A DNA stretch of 64,000 nt, taken from contig JAEZUM010000060.1 of assembly GCA_023421075.1 (NCBI GenBank), positions 62,001-126,000 on the forward strand, in the 5' to 3' direction. The notes under the pieces were generated by a model. That model saw only the letters and a program-made list of their open reading frames with translations, was not told the DNA's origin and ran no database searches. Of this stretch, positions 50,556 to 58,972 are shown one piece after another (positions within the stretch are counted from its first letter, which is position 1; every line of letters begins with the position of its first letter). A program made the translations under genes and the position numbers. The DNA comes from Bacillota bacterium (lineage in GTDB: Bacteria; Bacillota; Clostridia; Lachnospirales; Lachnospiraceae).

Positions 50556-51320
50556 TTATATTTTTTTATAGCTTCTGATTGCAAAGAAATAAGCGACAAG
50601 GATGATTACAACACACCAGGCAAGGGCAATCCAGATATCATTTCCTACCGGTTGGTTTGCAAGTAAGTTACGAATTGCTTCTACAATAGGCGTTACCGGT
50701 TGATTTTCTGCAAATACACGCACAGCGGAAGGCATAGTGGCAGTCGGTACAAAGGCCGAGCTGATAAATGGTAGGAAAATGATCGGATAGGAAAATGCAC
50801 CTGCACCATCCGGTGTTTTGGCAGCAAGTCCCGCAATGACAGCAATCCAGGTTAAAGCAAGAGTAAATATTCCAAGTATTCCAAATACAATGAACCATTC
50901 TAAGATTCCTGCCGAAGAACGGAAGCCCATTAATAAAGCAACCAGTATAATCACCACCACCGAGATTGCATTTGATATTAAGGAGGTCAGTACATGCCCC
51001 CATAATACGGTTGAACGAGCGATCGGCATAGAATGAAAGCGTTCAAAGATACCTCGCTGTTTATCCATAAACAATCGATAAGCTACATATGCTATCCCAC
51101 TGCCAATCGCCATTAACAAAATACCCGGTAATAAGTAATTCACATAATTCTCTGTACCTGTTTCGATGGCTCCGCCAAATACATAAACAAATAATAACAT
51201 CATTGCAATTGGTGTGATGCAAACCGTAATTATCGTGTCCATACTTCTAAAAATATGACGCATGGAACGTCCGAACATAACACTCATATCGTTGAAAAAA
51301 TATTTCAATGTAGATCCCAT
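50556..51320 (-). CDS. ABC-2 exporter permease (DrrB-like)
   Basis: A 254-residue protein with six membrane segments and the family opening DMSVMFGRSMRHIFRSMDTIITVCITP, then MDKQRGIFERFHSMPIARSTVLWGHV, the cytoplasmic segment typical of DrrB/NodJ permeases. It begins at an ATG immediately after the TAA of the ATPase gene, so the two are translationally coupled. It is the export channel of a drug or lipid-linked substrate. Confidence 0.9.
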   Translation of the reverse strand: MGSTLKYFFNDMSVMFGRSMRHIFRSMDTIITVCITPIAMMLLFVYVFGGAIETGTENYVNYLLPGILLMAIGSGIAYVAYRLFMDKQRGIFERFHSMPIARSTVLWGHVLTSLISNAISVVVIILVALLMGFRSSAGILEWFIVFGILGIFTLALTWIAVIAGLAAKTPDGAGAFSYPIIFLPFISSAFVPTATMPSAVRVFAENQPVTPIVEAIRNLLANQPVGNDIWIALAWCVVIILVAYFFAIRSYKKI

Positions 51321-52082
51321 TTATTTATCCTCCTTTTTACCAATGATTGTTAGGAATATATCTTCTAAGGAAGGCTGCTTCTCAACATACTCGACCTTTG
51401 CTGGTGGAAATAGTTTTTTTAACCCCTCCAGTGTATCGAGCGCAATGATTTTTCCTCCATGCAAGATAGCGATTTTATCCGCTAATTGTTCTGCCTCTTC
51501 TAGATACTGCGTTGTCAAAAATACAGTTGTTCCTACCGCGGATAATTCTTTTACGATCTTCCACACTTCTAGCCGTGCTTCCGGATCGAGACCCGTGGTT
51601 GGTTCATCTAAGAAAATGATCTTGGGATTTCCCACAAGACTCATGGCGATGTCAATTCTTCTTTTCATACCTCCCGAATAGGTACCCACTCTTCGATCCG
51701 CTGCCTCTGTCATGTCAAATCGACGTATCAACTCATCTGCAACCTGCTTTGGATTTTTCAGATGTCTTAGCCTTGCTATAATTTCCAGGTTCTCACGACC
51801 GGTCAGTATGTCATCAATGGCAGCAAATTGACCGGTAAGACTGATGCAATTTCGAATGTCTCTTGGATTTTTTTTCACATCAAAGCCGTTGATTATGATG
51901 CTTCCGGTATCGACTTGCAGTAAGGTTGCCATGATTCGAATCATCGTAGTCTTACCGGCTCCATTCGAGCCGAGTAATGCAAAGATTCCTCCCTGCTCCA
52001 CCACAAAATTGACACCTTTCAGTACTTCTACATTTTTAAAGGCTTTCTTTACCCCTTTAATTTGGATTACATTTCTTTTCAT
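51321..52082 (-). CDS. ABC exporter ATPase (DrrA-like)
   Basis: A 253-residue ATPase with Walker A GSNGAGKTTMIRIM near residue 37, signature TYSGGMKRRIDIAMSL near 134 and Walker B IIFLDEPTTGLDPEARLE near 153, then TTQYLEEAEQLADKI, typical of daunorubicin-resistance ATPases. The C-terminal tail KQPSLEDIFLTIIGKKEDK also fits. It lies just after a terminator that closes the KTR gene, so its own promoter should be in the 52083-52160 gap. Confidence 0.92.
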   Translation of the reverse strand: MKRNVIQIKGVKKAFKNVEVLKGVNFVVEQGGIFALLGSNGAGKTTMIRIMATLLQVDTGSIIINGFDVKKNPRDIRNCISLTGQFAAIDDILTGRENLEIIARLRHLKNPKQVADELIRRFDMTEAADRRVGTYSGGMKRRIDIAMSLVGNPKIIFLDEPTTGLDPEARLEVWKIVKELSAVGTTVFLTTQYLEEAEQLADKIAILHGGKIIALDTLEGLKKLFPPAKVEYVEKQPSLEDIFLTIIGKKEDK

Positions 52083-52162
52083 TGCTTTTCCTCCTTTACG
52101 ATATTGTAACTACACACATACCAGCAGCTGCTCGAGATCAATTTGACCTAGAAGCATCATAG

Positions 52163-52207
52163 AAAAAGAGCCGACAACAGTGATTTCACTCACTTGTTAT
52201 CGGCTCT
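52163..52207 (-). terminator. terminator of the KTR gene
   Basis: AGAGCCGA and CGGCTCT arms form the stem, with an inner AACAAGTGAGTG/CACTGTTGT pairing, and five T residues follow on the minus strand. The first arm includes the last codons and stop of the KTR protein. Confidence 0.85.
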
Positions 52208-52385
52208 GCGTCTTAGCGTCTGGCTCATTGATAACTGATATATTCCGTCGTTTGACATTAATTAATGTTTCCTGTTTACATTTAGGACAATACAAGGGAA
52301 AATTCTCAAGCACCGTATCTTCACGGATCCTGTTCCTCGTCTTATTACTGCAGACCGGGCATAAGATCCACTCGTCATTACACAC
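52197..52385 (-). CDS. cysteine-rich KTR-domain protein
   Basis: A 62-residue zinc-ribbon-like protein with CPVC near residue 9, KTR at residues 15-17 and CPKCKQETLINVK near 33, ending EPDAKTQSR. This is the small cysteine-rich KTR family often found on conjugative elements and near resistance genes in Clostridia. AAGGGGTGG precedes a GTG at 52385, preferred over TTG at 52391. It sits as a separate unit inside an otherwise PadR-DUF1048-ABC exporter array and has its own terminator, so it may be an insertion. Confidence 0.85.
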   Translation of the reverse strand: MCNDEWILCPVCSNKTRNRIREDTVLENFPLYCPKCKQETLINVKRRNISVINEPDAKTQSR

Positions 52386-52432
52386 TCTCAACCACCCCTT
52401 TCCCCTTGATTATTCGTGATGGAACCACAGCA

Positions 52433-52783
52433 TTACTTTATTTTATTTGTCACCTTTTTCATCGCATTATTCACCTCTTGGCTAACCGATTCTTGATACA
52501 GTTGTGCATAGGTTTTTGAATCTTTAATAAGCTCGTCACAGAATGCTGCTACATCATTCCCAGTCACATCGAGTACCCCTTTCCCCATAGCCGCACCCTC
52601 TGTAAAGAGATCGACGATGCCCGTGAGTAATCCGGTGCCCTCTGTTAACTCAACCGGCCCAACCTTAAAGAGATATTTTTGAATCTCTTTATATACGATC
52701 TGATATTCCGCAGGGAGCGCCTTCACTCGTGCCATATGTGCTCTCCATTCCTTCTTACCTTCGATGATATCCTGTATACTCAT
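52433..52783 (-). CDS. DUF1048 protein (second copy)
   Basis: A 116-residue soluble protein. EWRAHMARVKALPAEYQIVYKEIQKYLFKVG and DVTGNDVAAFCDELIKDSKTY match DUF1048, a helical family almost always found behind PadR regulators. It is clearly paralogous to the neighbouring copy (shared 'xxARVKxLPAEYQxxxxxIxxxLxxxG' pattern). AGGAGG precedes the ATG. Function unknown; membership in the PadR operon suggests partnering with the regulator or the exporter. Confidence 0.85.
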   Translation of the reverse strand: MSIQDIIEGKKEWRAHMARVKALPAEYQIVYKEIQKYLFKVGPVELTEGTGLLTGIVDLFTEGAAMGKGVLDVTGNDVAAFCDELIKDSKTYAQLYQESVSQEVNNAMKKVTNKIK

Positions 52784-52796
52784 ATTGTTTTTCCTC

Positions 52797-53144
52797 CTAT
52801 TTACCTAATTTTTTAGCTACATTATGATTGAGCTGCTCACGCCACTTATCCTGATAAGATTTCGCTCCTTCTTCACCGACCAAGGCCATGCAAAAGCCCT
52901 TAATATCATAACCCAAAACCTCCTGAATACTCTGTCCGTCTGCAGCTGTTTCTTCCAGCAGGCCAAGTACGCCGTCAAGAATCGGCATTAAATTGCGACC
53001 GGTAAAATCAGAATGAGGCCAAATATTCTCCTTGATTTTGTCCCATGCCGCCTGATATTCGGCCGGCAGCTTTTTGGCTCGTGCTTCAAATGATTTATAC
53101 TCCTTTGTCATGTCACTTCCTGTGACCTTCTCCCAAAAATTCAT
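52797..53144 (-). CDS. DUF1048 protein (first copy)
   Basis: A 115-residue protein with EYKSFEARAKKLPAEYQAAWDKIKENIW, ILDGVLGLLEETAADGQSIQEVLGYDIKGFC and a C-terminal KWREQLNHNV. This is the canonical DUF1048 pattern. Its ATG overlaps the PadR stop (ATGA), so it is translationally coupled to the regulator. Two adjacent copies suggest a duplicated subunit that may form a heteromer. Confidence 0.87.
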   Translation of the reverse strand: MNFWEKVTGSDMTKEYKSFEARAKKLPAEYQAAWDKIKENIWPHSDFTGRNLMPILDGVLGLLEETAADGQSIQEVLGYDIKGFCMALVGEEGAKSYQDKWREQLNHNVAKKLGK

Positions 53145-53467
53145 AGTTTTCTCTCCTTTAACTCATTTATTTTTGATGATACAAATTCCCATCTGTCCCA
53201 GAACCTTCTTAATTCCTCTCGTCCTGCGTCATTCAGCGAGAAAAACTTTCGCGGCGGCCCCATGTCGGATGGTTTCTTTTCGATGTCCACTAGTTTATTC
53301 TTTTCAAGCCGCACTAAGATGGTATATACCGTTCCATCGACTACGTCCGAAAATCCAAGGGCATTCAACCTTTTTGTAATCTCGTAACCGTAGATTTCTT
53401 CATGACTAATGATTTCAAGAACACAGCCCTCCAGTACACCCTTTAACATTTCCGTGATGTTTTCCAA
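53141..53467 (-). CDS. PadR-family transcriptional regulator
   Basis: A 108-residue regulator with a TTG start behind AGAGAGGTG. The family core GCVLEIISHEEIYGYEITKRLNALGFSDVVDGTVYTILVRLEKNKLV (landmarks EIYGYEITKRL and DGTVYTILVRLEKNKL) is clear, ending in GPPRKFFSLNDAGREELRRFWDRW. PadR proteins sense drugs or phenolics and repress exporters. It starts a unit with the two DUF1048 genes, and a promoter with an inverted repeat lies upstream for autoregulation. Confidence 0.93.
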   Translation of the reverse strand: MENITEMLKGVLEGCVLEIISHEEIYGYEITKRLNALGFSDVVDGTVYTILVRLEKNKLVDIEKKPSDMGPPRKFFSLNDAGREELRRFWDRWEFVSSKINELKERKL

Positions 53468-53514
53468 TTAAATCACCTCTCTACTATGTTGTATTACTGA
53501 TATTCTGTATTACT

Positions 53515-53555
53515 TACTACTGCTATATAGTAACACGTAGTAGTATTGTTGTCAA
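53515..53555 (-). promoter_or_regulatory. promoter and inverted repeat of the PadR operon
   Basis: Minus-strand TTGACA (53555-53550) and TACTAT (53532-53527) are 17 bases apart. TACTAC (53515-53520) and GTAGTA (53537-53542) form an inverted repeat spanning the -10, a sensible place for PadR to block transcription. Confidence 0.7.
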
Positions 53556-53624
53556 TAGGTTATATAAAATAATTTCATCGGATTATAGTCTTCCATAAAG
53601 ATTGTGCGCATGCTGGGCGCAGCG

Positions 53625-53670
53625 TAAAAAAGAACAGACTTCCCTGTATAATTACAAGGTATCTGTTCTC
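53625..53670 (-). terminator. terminator of the ferredoxin-like gene
   Basis: GAACAGA and TCTGTTC arms with an inner CCTTGTA/TACAGGG pairing, and six T residues follow on the minus strand. It starts 20 bases after the stop at 53691. Confidence 0.8.
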
Positions 53671-53690
53671 GTTTATTATTCATATTTTGC

Positions 53691-54968
53691 TTACTGATTC
53701 TTTGCTTTCGATAAAATTTTATCCAGATAAATTGATTTGAACTGTTTGCTTGCCATGATCTGTTTTACCGGTGGCAGCTTCAGAATCACTCCGAACACTG
53801 CTGCCATGGCACGATGATTGGCAAAAGCCTGGTTATCAAAAACGAGATTTTGTAGAGTTCCTTTCTCGATTGCCTGCAATACAAATCGATGGGTGCTATT
53901 CACAGGCGTAATGACCTGAACCTCTCTTCGAACCAATTCAATCGCATTCTTGTGACAGCTTCGCACACATACACCACAGCCAAGACAGATCTCATGATCA
54001 ACCGCAGCTACCCTCTTACCATTATTCAAGTCGGTCATGGTAATTGCCAATACCGGACATACCTTTTCACATTTACCACATCCTACACAATCGTTCGAAA
54101 TCTTCGGAATATAATTTGTAGTAGCTACCGGTTGCATCGGACTGAATTTTCTGGCAGCCTGCAAGGCTTCACAGCAACAACCGCAACAATTACAGATAAA
54201 GGCAGGAGCTTCCCGTACATTTTCACCGATTTGTACCAGATTCGATGAATAGGAGCGTTCTAAAACATCCATAGCTTCTTTCTTGTCAATCAGCCTGGCA
54301 TGATGACCATGCTCCGCAAGAGAGCGCGCGACATTTCCGAAGGTAAGACAAACATCCAGTGGAGCATCAATCTCACAGGGATGACCTGCGTGCAGCATCT
54401 TATGCCTGCAATAGCAGGTTCCAAGGCCGATATGAGTTGCCTCCTCAATAATATGACTGGCTCTTTCGTAATCCAGAATATGAATTGTGTTTTCCGAAGT
54501 CAATACCGGTTCCTGGACATAGACTCGTCCAAGATAAGTCTCTGTTGCAAAGAACAAATCCTTAACAAAATCCTCTTCCACATTCATATATTGATAATAC
54601 AACTCACTCAAGTACTTCTGATCAAGATCACCTCTCGTACGCATCAATGCAAATTCAATAAACCCGGCCATCGGCGGCGGCATTACAAATTGTCGCGTAC
54701 CCTTATAATACGAATCGACAAGTAAAGCCTTCTCGCAAAGATGCTCTAAAAAGGCTTCCGCCTTCCCTTCACTGGTATTCCAGATCTTTGCAGCCTTTTT
54801 AGCGGTAAAAGGACGGATCGGCAACCGGGCTACCCATTTTGCCTCCTTTTCTGTATAAAGAACCTGCAGGATCTTATATAAATTTTCCGTTGGCGGGGCT
54901 CCTTGTGTAAACCAATTGATTCTCTCTTCCAGATTCTTATAGGCATCTTTGCTCGTAATATGTCCCAT
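53691..54968 (-). CDS. iron-sulfur protein with two 4Fe-4S ferredoxin motifs and extra Cys clusters
   Basis: A 425-residue cytoplasmic protein. The N-terminal half has a winged-helix-like stretch (KKAAKIWNTSEGKAEAFLEHL) and no cofactor. Then CYCRHK..C, ICNCCGCCCEA and two classical ferredoxin motifs (CVGCGKCEKVCP and CLGCGVCVRSCHKN) follow near residues 185, 270, 302 and 338. The last two should bind two 4Fe-4S clusters; the CNCCGCCC run may hold another metal centre. Proteins with this order are common in anaerobes, usually as electron-transfer partners of an unknown enzyme. No partner enzyme is adjacent. Confidence 0.82.
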   Translation of the reverse strand: MGHITSKDAYKNLEERINWFTQGAPPTENLYKILQVLYTEKEAKWVARLPIRPFTAKKAAKIWNTSEGKAEAFLEHLCEKALLVDSYYKGTRQFVMPPPMAGFIEFALMRTRGDLDQKYLSELYYQYMNVEEDFVKDLFFATETYLGRVYVQEPVLTSENTIHILDYERASHIIEEATHIGLGTCYCRHKMLHAGHPCEIDAPLDVCLTFGNVARSLAEHGHHARLIDKKEAMDVLERSYSSNLVQIGENVREAPAFICNCCGCCCEALQAARKFSPMQPVATTNYIPKISNDCVGCGKCEKVCPVLAITMTDLNNGKRVAAVDHEICLGCGVCVRSCHKNAIELVRREVQVITPVNSTHRFVLQAIEKGTLQNLVFDNQAFANHRAMAAVFGVILKLPPVKQIMASKQFKSIYLDKILSKAKNQ

Positions 54969-55044
54969 GGCGTATCCTTCCTTATTTTATTTGCTACCAA
55001 TAGAATGTATATCAGATATTTGGTTTATTTACTATAACGAGAAG

Positions 55045-56055
55045 CTAGCGTACATTTTCCGCTCCCTTCCGCTCTCTTTTCACCTCATACATTGATTGAT
55101 CTGCCTTTTCAATCAAAACCTCCAGTTCAATTCCATCTTCACTGAATAAAGCATATCCGATGCTTGCTCTGAGATTAATCTCATTTCCTTCAAATTCGAA
55201 AGGCTTTGTAATTTCCCTATCCATGCTCTGTATTAATAATCTGATCTCGTTCCGGTCTGATATGCTTGCAGCAATGACTGCAAATTCATCTCCTCCAAGC
55301 CTGGAGACAGTATCTTTTTCACTCAGTTTGCTACTAATACGCAAAGCAAGTTCTTTGATTGCAGCATCGCCTGCACGATGTCCGTAATTATCGTTGATAC
55401 CCTTTAATCCATCCATGTCAATTGAAATAATTCCGAAATTATTCTTATCATTTGCAGCCTTTGATAGCTTTTGACGGAGACGGTCATAGAACAAGGATCG
55501 GTTTGAGATTCCGGTCAGGCTGTCATGCGTTGCTTTATGAAACAACTCACTTTCCTCATTCTTCATAGCATTAAACATAGAGGCAGCTATGAGACCTGAC
55601 ATCAGCTCCAACGTAGTGATGTCCTCCTCTTGGAAATGACCGACATTTTTTGAAAGCACCTTCATAATCCCAACAACATCATCCTTGTAGATGAGCGGCA
55701 CTACTATCATTGAGTTGAGACCAATTTTTCTGCAAGCAGCTTTGTTCACACGGTCATCATTTTCCGTATCATTACTGATTAAGGGCACCCTTTTTTTAAT
55801 ACATTCTCCCGAGAGACTGTTTTCAATATTTAATCGTAAACCAAGAAATTTGTCAGCAATTCCGGAAACAGCACTATACACTAGTTCCTTTTGCTCGATT
55901 AATTCGATAGAAGCCCCATCTGCATTCGTAATGATCTGGCTCCTCTGAGTCACTAAATTCATAATGCTGCTTAAATCCATTCCTAACTGAGCAATTTCGG
56001 TTTGTACATTAATAATTTCCATTAGTTTGTTCGTGCTAACGCTGCCTTGGTTCAT
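55045..56055 (-). CDS. GAF-GGDEF diguanylate cyclase
   Basis: A 336-residue cytoplasmic protein. A GAF domain covers about residues 15-170 (GASIELIEQKELVYSAVSG, VPLIYKDDVVGIMKVLS), and GGDEF covers 180-336 with the motif SRLGGDEFAVIAAS intact near 263. The inhibitory RxxD site is absent: the position reads SEKD. This suggests a cyclase without product inhibition. It lies two bases after the stop of a 56-residue gene. The gas, metabolite or redox signal sensed by the GAF domain is unknown. Confidence 0.9.
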   Translation of the reverse strand: MNQGSVSTNKLMEIINVQTEIAQLGMDLSSIMNLVTQRSQIITNADGASIELIEQKELVYSAVSGIADKFLGLRLNIENSLSGECIKKRVPLISNDTENDDRVNKAACRKIGLNSMIVVPLIYKDDVVGIMKVLSKNVGHFQEEDITTLELMSGLIAASMFNAMKNEESELFHKATHDSLTGISNRSLFYDRLRQKLSKAANDKNNFGIISIDMDGLKGINDNYGHRAGDAAIKELALRISSKLSEKDTVSRLGGDEFAVIAASISDRNEIRLLIQSMDREITKPFEFEGNEINLRASIGYALFSEDGIELEVLIEKADQSMYEVKRERKGAENVR

Positions 56056-56057
56056 TG

Positions 56058-56228
56058 TTATTTACATTCCTTTTCAAATTTATTATTTTTATGAGCTTCA
56101 TTTACAATTTCTTGACTTAATCTCAGTTTATCCCACTGATTTTCCTCGGTTAATATATTCTTATTGATCCGAATTAGCTTCTCTATCACAGCCTGCAGTC
56201 CATCATCATCGGTTATCAATTCACTCAT
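56058..56228 (-). CDS. small helical protein upstream of the diguanylate cyclase
   Basis: A 56-residue charged, helical frame (MSELITDDDG start, LQAVIEKLIRINKNI, NQWDKLRLSQEIVNEAH) that stops two bases before the cyclase gene. The frame could start at 56279, but that lies inside the Fur-box palindrome and has no ribosome-binding site, so 56228 (AAGG 12 bases upstream) is chosen with reserve. No family recognised. Tight coupling suggests it partners the cyclase. Confidence 0.5.
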   Translation of the reverse strand: MSELITDDDGLQAVIEKLIRINKNILTEENQWDKLRLSQEIVNEAHKNNKFEKECK

Positions 56229-56264
56229 TTTCTCAATAACCTTGTAGAAAGACGATCTAAAATT

Positions 56265-56310
56265 AATAATGATTATCATTATTGACTTCTATATTATTAA
56301 TATGTATAAT
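56265..56310 (+). promoter_or_regulatory. Fur-box promoter of the cytochrome-b5-like lipoprotein gene
   Basis: AATAATGATTATCATTATT (56265-56283) is a perfect 19-base palindrome and matches the Fur consensus at 16 of 19 positions. TTGACT (56282-56287) overlaps its end and TATAAT (56305-56310) lies 17 bases on, so the -35 would be covered by bound Fur. A minus-strand promoter for the small cyclase-associated gene may share the site. Confidence 0.85.
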
Positions 56311-56339
56311 ATTAACATCAATATAAAAGGAGTGATCAA

Positions 56340-56696
56340 ATGAAACGATTAAAATTAACTATAGTATGTATTATGGTATTATCATCCGTATTCTTAATAA
56401 GCTGTTCTAAAAAGGAAAATGATAGTTCAGATGTTGTATCCGAAAATGTCACAAATAGCCCCGATACTCAAACCTTTACTCTTGAGGACTTAAAAACATA
56501 TGATGGTCAAAATGGCAATCCTGCATATGTAGCAATAGATGGTATCGTATATGATGTATCAGATGTGGAAGCATGGAAAAATGGCAAGCATAAAAACGGC
56601 CTTACTGCAGGTGCTGACTTAACAGATCAATTAGGCGACTCGCCACATGGAGCTAAGGTATTAAAAGATTTACCCGTAGTAGGAAAACTTGAATAA
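56340..56696 (+). CDS. cytochrome-b5-like haem-domain lipoprotein
   Basis: A 118-residue lipoprotein. The signal ends VFLISCSKK (Cys at about residue 22) and the rest, from FTLEDLKTYDGQNGNPAYVAIDGIVYDVSDVEAWKNGKHKNGLTAGADLT on, matches the cytochrome b5-like haem/steroid-binding domain, including the conserved Asn-Gly-Lys-His (NGKHKNG), a likely haem His. AAGGAG precedes the ATG. Fur-box control suggests a role at low iron, such as binding haem at the membrane or passing electrons to iron. A His-rich membrane protein gene follows on the opposite strand. Confidence 0.85.
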   Translation: MKRLKLTIVCIMVLSSVFLISCSKKENDSSDVVSENVTNSPDTQTFTLEDLKTYDGQNGNPAYVAIDGIVYDVSDVEAWKNGKHKNGLTAGADLTDQLGDSPHGAKVLKDLPVVGKLE

Positions 56697-56712
56697 TCTT
56701 GTTAAAGAGAAC

Positions 56713-56771
56713 CGGCTCATTGAAATTTTACTGTTCGTGATACAGTTAATAATTTCAATGGGCCTGTTTTT
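56713..56771 (+). terminator. terminator of the haem-domain lipoprotein gene
   Basis: GGCTCATTGAAATT pairs with AATTTCAATGGGCC around a loop, followed by GTTTTT. It lies 17 bases after the stop. Confidence 0.8.
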
Positions 56772-56910
56772 ATGAGTTATGGCTTGCTAACGAATGAAAG
56801 TTATTGATGCCAATATTTCCTCTGATGCAGAAGATGTTCTTCCGATATATTTGCAACAATGACTACCTCCAGCCGTAATTTTCTGATATTTGATACTTCA
56901 TTCGATCGTA

Positions 56911-57309
56911 TTATACAATATGAATTAGTATCGCAACAAGAAGTACTACCGCAATTCCTCGATGAAGCATTAACCATGCTTTACTCCTTGTTTTTTGTAA
57001 CTGTCCGTATACACCCAATCCAACTTGTAATAGCATAACTCCTGCAGCAATACACCCAGTTACACTGATACCAAATCGACTAAACTGCAAATAGAAATGA
57101 ACTAAAATCAATAATATCGTAGCACCACCAAAATACTTATGATTCTTTACAAAGAATTTTAGTATTTTCATAAAAATCTTGTAAAATCCTTCATTCTTTT
57201 TTAGTGTATTCCGATAATTCCGATTCAAAAATTTAAAGCAAAAATTAAGTGCTGCAAGAACATAGAATACAATGATTAGAAATCCAAATAATTCTCCCAA
57301 ATCTTCCAT
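56911..57309 (-). CDS. four-helix membrane protein with His pairs (cytochrome b561/ferric-reductase-like)
   Basis: A 132-residue protein with four membrane segments. His residues sit in KNHKYFGGATILLILVHFY and in WLMLHRGIAVVLLVAILIHIV, spaced within helices as in di-haem b-type cytochromes (b561 or ferric reductase). AGGAGG picks the ATG at 57309 over that at 57348. It is convergent to the Fur-box lipoprotein and could pass electrons across the membrane to it, but haem binding is inferred from the His pattern only. Confidence 0.65.
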   Translation of the reverse strand: MEDLGELFGFLIIVFYVLAALNFCFKFLNRNYRNTLKKNEGFYKIFMKILKFFVKNHKYFGGATILLILVHFYLQFSRFGISVTGCIAAGVMLLQVGLGVYGQLQKTRSKAWLMLHRGIAVVLLVAILIHIV

Positions 57310-57481
57310 AGAACTTCCTCCTAAGTATAATAGAATGTTTTGCTCCATTATGCGCCGTGCAACTTTAATAGGTATATAATAATTTATATTATATCAAAAG
57401 CAAACAACTAAACAAGAAATTATTTCAACATATACTTTACTAATAATTTTAGGTGTCCTTCAAAACAAATCCATGTCTGCT

Positions 57482-58840
57482 TCAACATGTTGCTTCATTT
57501 TTTGTCTGCTTTCTAGTCAAGAGGATATACCAGGCAGTTAATACCAACCCCTTAAAGATACTGGATATACTGATTGCCCACCATATTCCGTCAAGTCCAA
57601 GGCTTGTGGAAGATAGAATAATCGCACTTGGTATACGGAGCGCATTGAATAAAATACCTACGATGGAGGGTGGCATTGTCCTTCCTAGACCGTTGAATGC
57701 ACCCGCGGTTGTTATCTCAATACACATAAACAGCTGTGACAGTCCCAATATCTTAAGATATTGAATTCCGTAAAGTATCGCCTCTTCGTCCTGTAGGAAG
57801 AAGGAAAATAAGGTTCTTGAACCAAAGAATAATAACGCAGTTGCAAAGATTCCGAGGATGGAGACAATAACCATCCCGATCCTATATCCTCTTCTTACCC
57901 TCTCCCATTTCTGCGCCCCGTAATTCTGACCAACAAAAGCACTCATTGCAGTCTGGAACCCTCCGGCGGTCATCCACGAGATTGCTTCAATCTGCGATCC
58001 CACTTTTTGTACTGCGATTGGGGTAGGCCCCCATCCCGCAATAATTCTTGCCAACACCATTGCAATAATAGAAAAGAATCCGCTCTGAAAGGCGGCAGGT
58101 AATCCAAGTTTAACAATCCTTTGGATGTGGAACAGGTCCGGTTTATGTAATAAATGAATATCCGAAAAAATAGCAGTGGTCTTTCTTGCAATTATTGCGA
58201 AGAGAAGGGTTGCCACTACTTGAGAAATAACAGTAGCAATCGCTGCACCGACCACTTCCAGCCTGGGAAACGGACCAATTCCCATGATCAACAGTGGATC
58301 CAGAATCAAATTGGTGATGAGTCCAATGGAGTTAATAATAAACGGAGTTTTACTATCTCCATATCCATTAAAGATAGCAGTAAATATAGGATTTATGAAA
58401 AAGAATACAAAGCCACAGGAAACAATAACCAGATAATTTATCGTGGCTTCTATAATTCCTTCCTCACCGAGATTGAAAAAGTCGACTAATCCTTTACGAA
58501 AAACGATCATAATAACTCCGTATATGAGAGCAAGGCATATCCCCATCTGGATACTGTGCTTAATATACTTCTTTACTTCCTTCATGTCCCTCTGTCCTGT
58601 GGACTGTGCTACCCCTACCTCTGCTCCGATTTTTGGTATCAATATAAATGCATGTGCAAGCCAAGTGAAAAACCCGGCTGTACCGACTGCTGCGACTGCT
58701 CCGGTACCTATCCTGCCGACCCAAAGCATATCGATCAGGTTATATGCCATTTGCACAAAGCTAGTTCCCATAATCGGAAGCGCCAGTTTAAACAATGTTT
58801 TGGCTATACTTCCCTCTGTTAGGTTTAATGTCCTCTTCAT
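57482..58840 (-). CDS. MATE-family multidrug efflux protein
   Basis: A 452-residue transporter with twelve membrane segments and the family pattern: LFKLALPIMGTSFVQMAYNLIDMLWVGRIG at the start, then GWGPTPIAVQKVGSQIEAISWM and GQNYGAQKWERVRRGYRIG in the second half. The family uses Na+ or H+ to expel cationic drugs. A GGGAGATAAGAGGAA region precedes the ATG. No regulator adjoins it. Confidence 0.92.
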   Translation of the reverse strand: MKRTLNLTEGSIAKTLFKLALPIMGTSFVQMAYNLIDMLWVGRIGTGAVAAVGTAGFFTWLAHAFILIPKIGAEVGVAQSTGQRDMKEVKKYIKHSIQMGICLALIYGVIMIVFRKGLVDFFNLGEEGIIEATINYLVIVSCGFVFFFINPIFTAIFNGYGDSKTPFIINSIGLITNLILDPLLIMGIGPFPRLEVVGAAIATVISQVVATLLFAIIARKTTAIFSDIHLLHKPDLFHIQRIVKLGLPAAFQSGFFSIIAMVLARIIAGWGPTPIAVQKVGSQIEAISWMTAGGFQTAMSAFVGQNYGAQKWERVRRGYRIGMVIVSILGIFATALLFFGSRTLFSFFLQDEEAILYGIQYLKILGLSQLFMCIEITTAGAFNGLGRTMPPSIVGILFNALRIPSAIILSSTSLGLDGIWWAISISSIFKGLVLTAWYILLTRKQTKNEATC

Positions 58841-58902
58841 TTCCTCTTATCTCCCGTTCCTTCCTGCAAGCACTCTGTAAGTCTTATTCTTGTGTTATTT
58901 CG

Positions 58903-58948
58903 AAAAAAATTCTGTAGATAAATTCATCCAAATGAATCTATCCACAGA
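58903..58948 (-). terminator. terminator of the phosphodiesterase gene
   Basis: TCTGTGGATAGATTCAT pairs with ATGAATTTATCTACAGA with two mismatches, then seven T residues on the minus strand. It begins 24 bases after the stop. Confidence 0.85.
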
Positions 58949-58972
58949 TTATGAGATGCAATAACAACCCTG

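Noticed and set aside
52083..52160. A riboswitch ahead of the DrrA-like ATPase gene
   Set aside because: No conserved riboswitch core could be seen in 78 bases.
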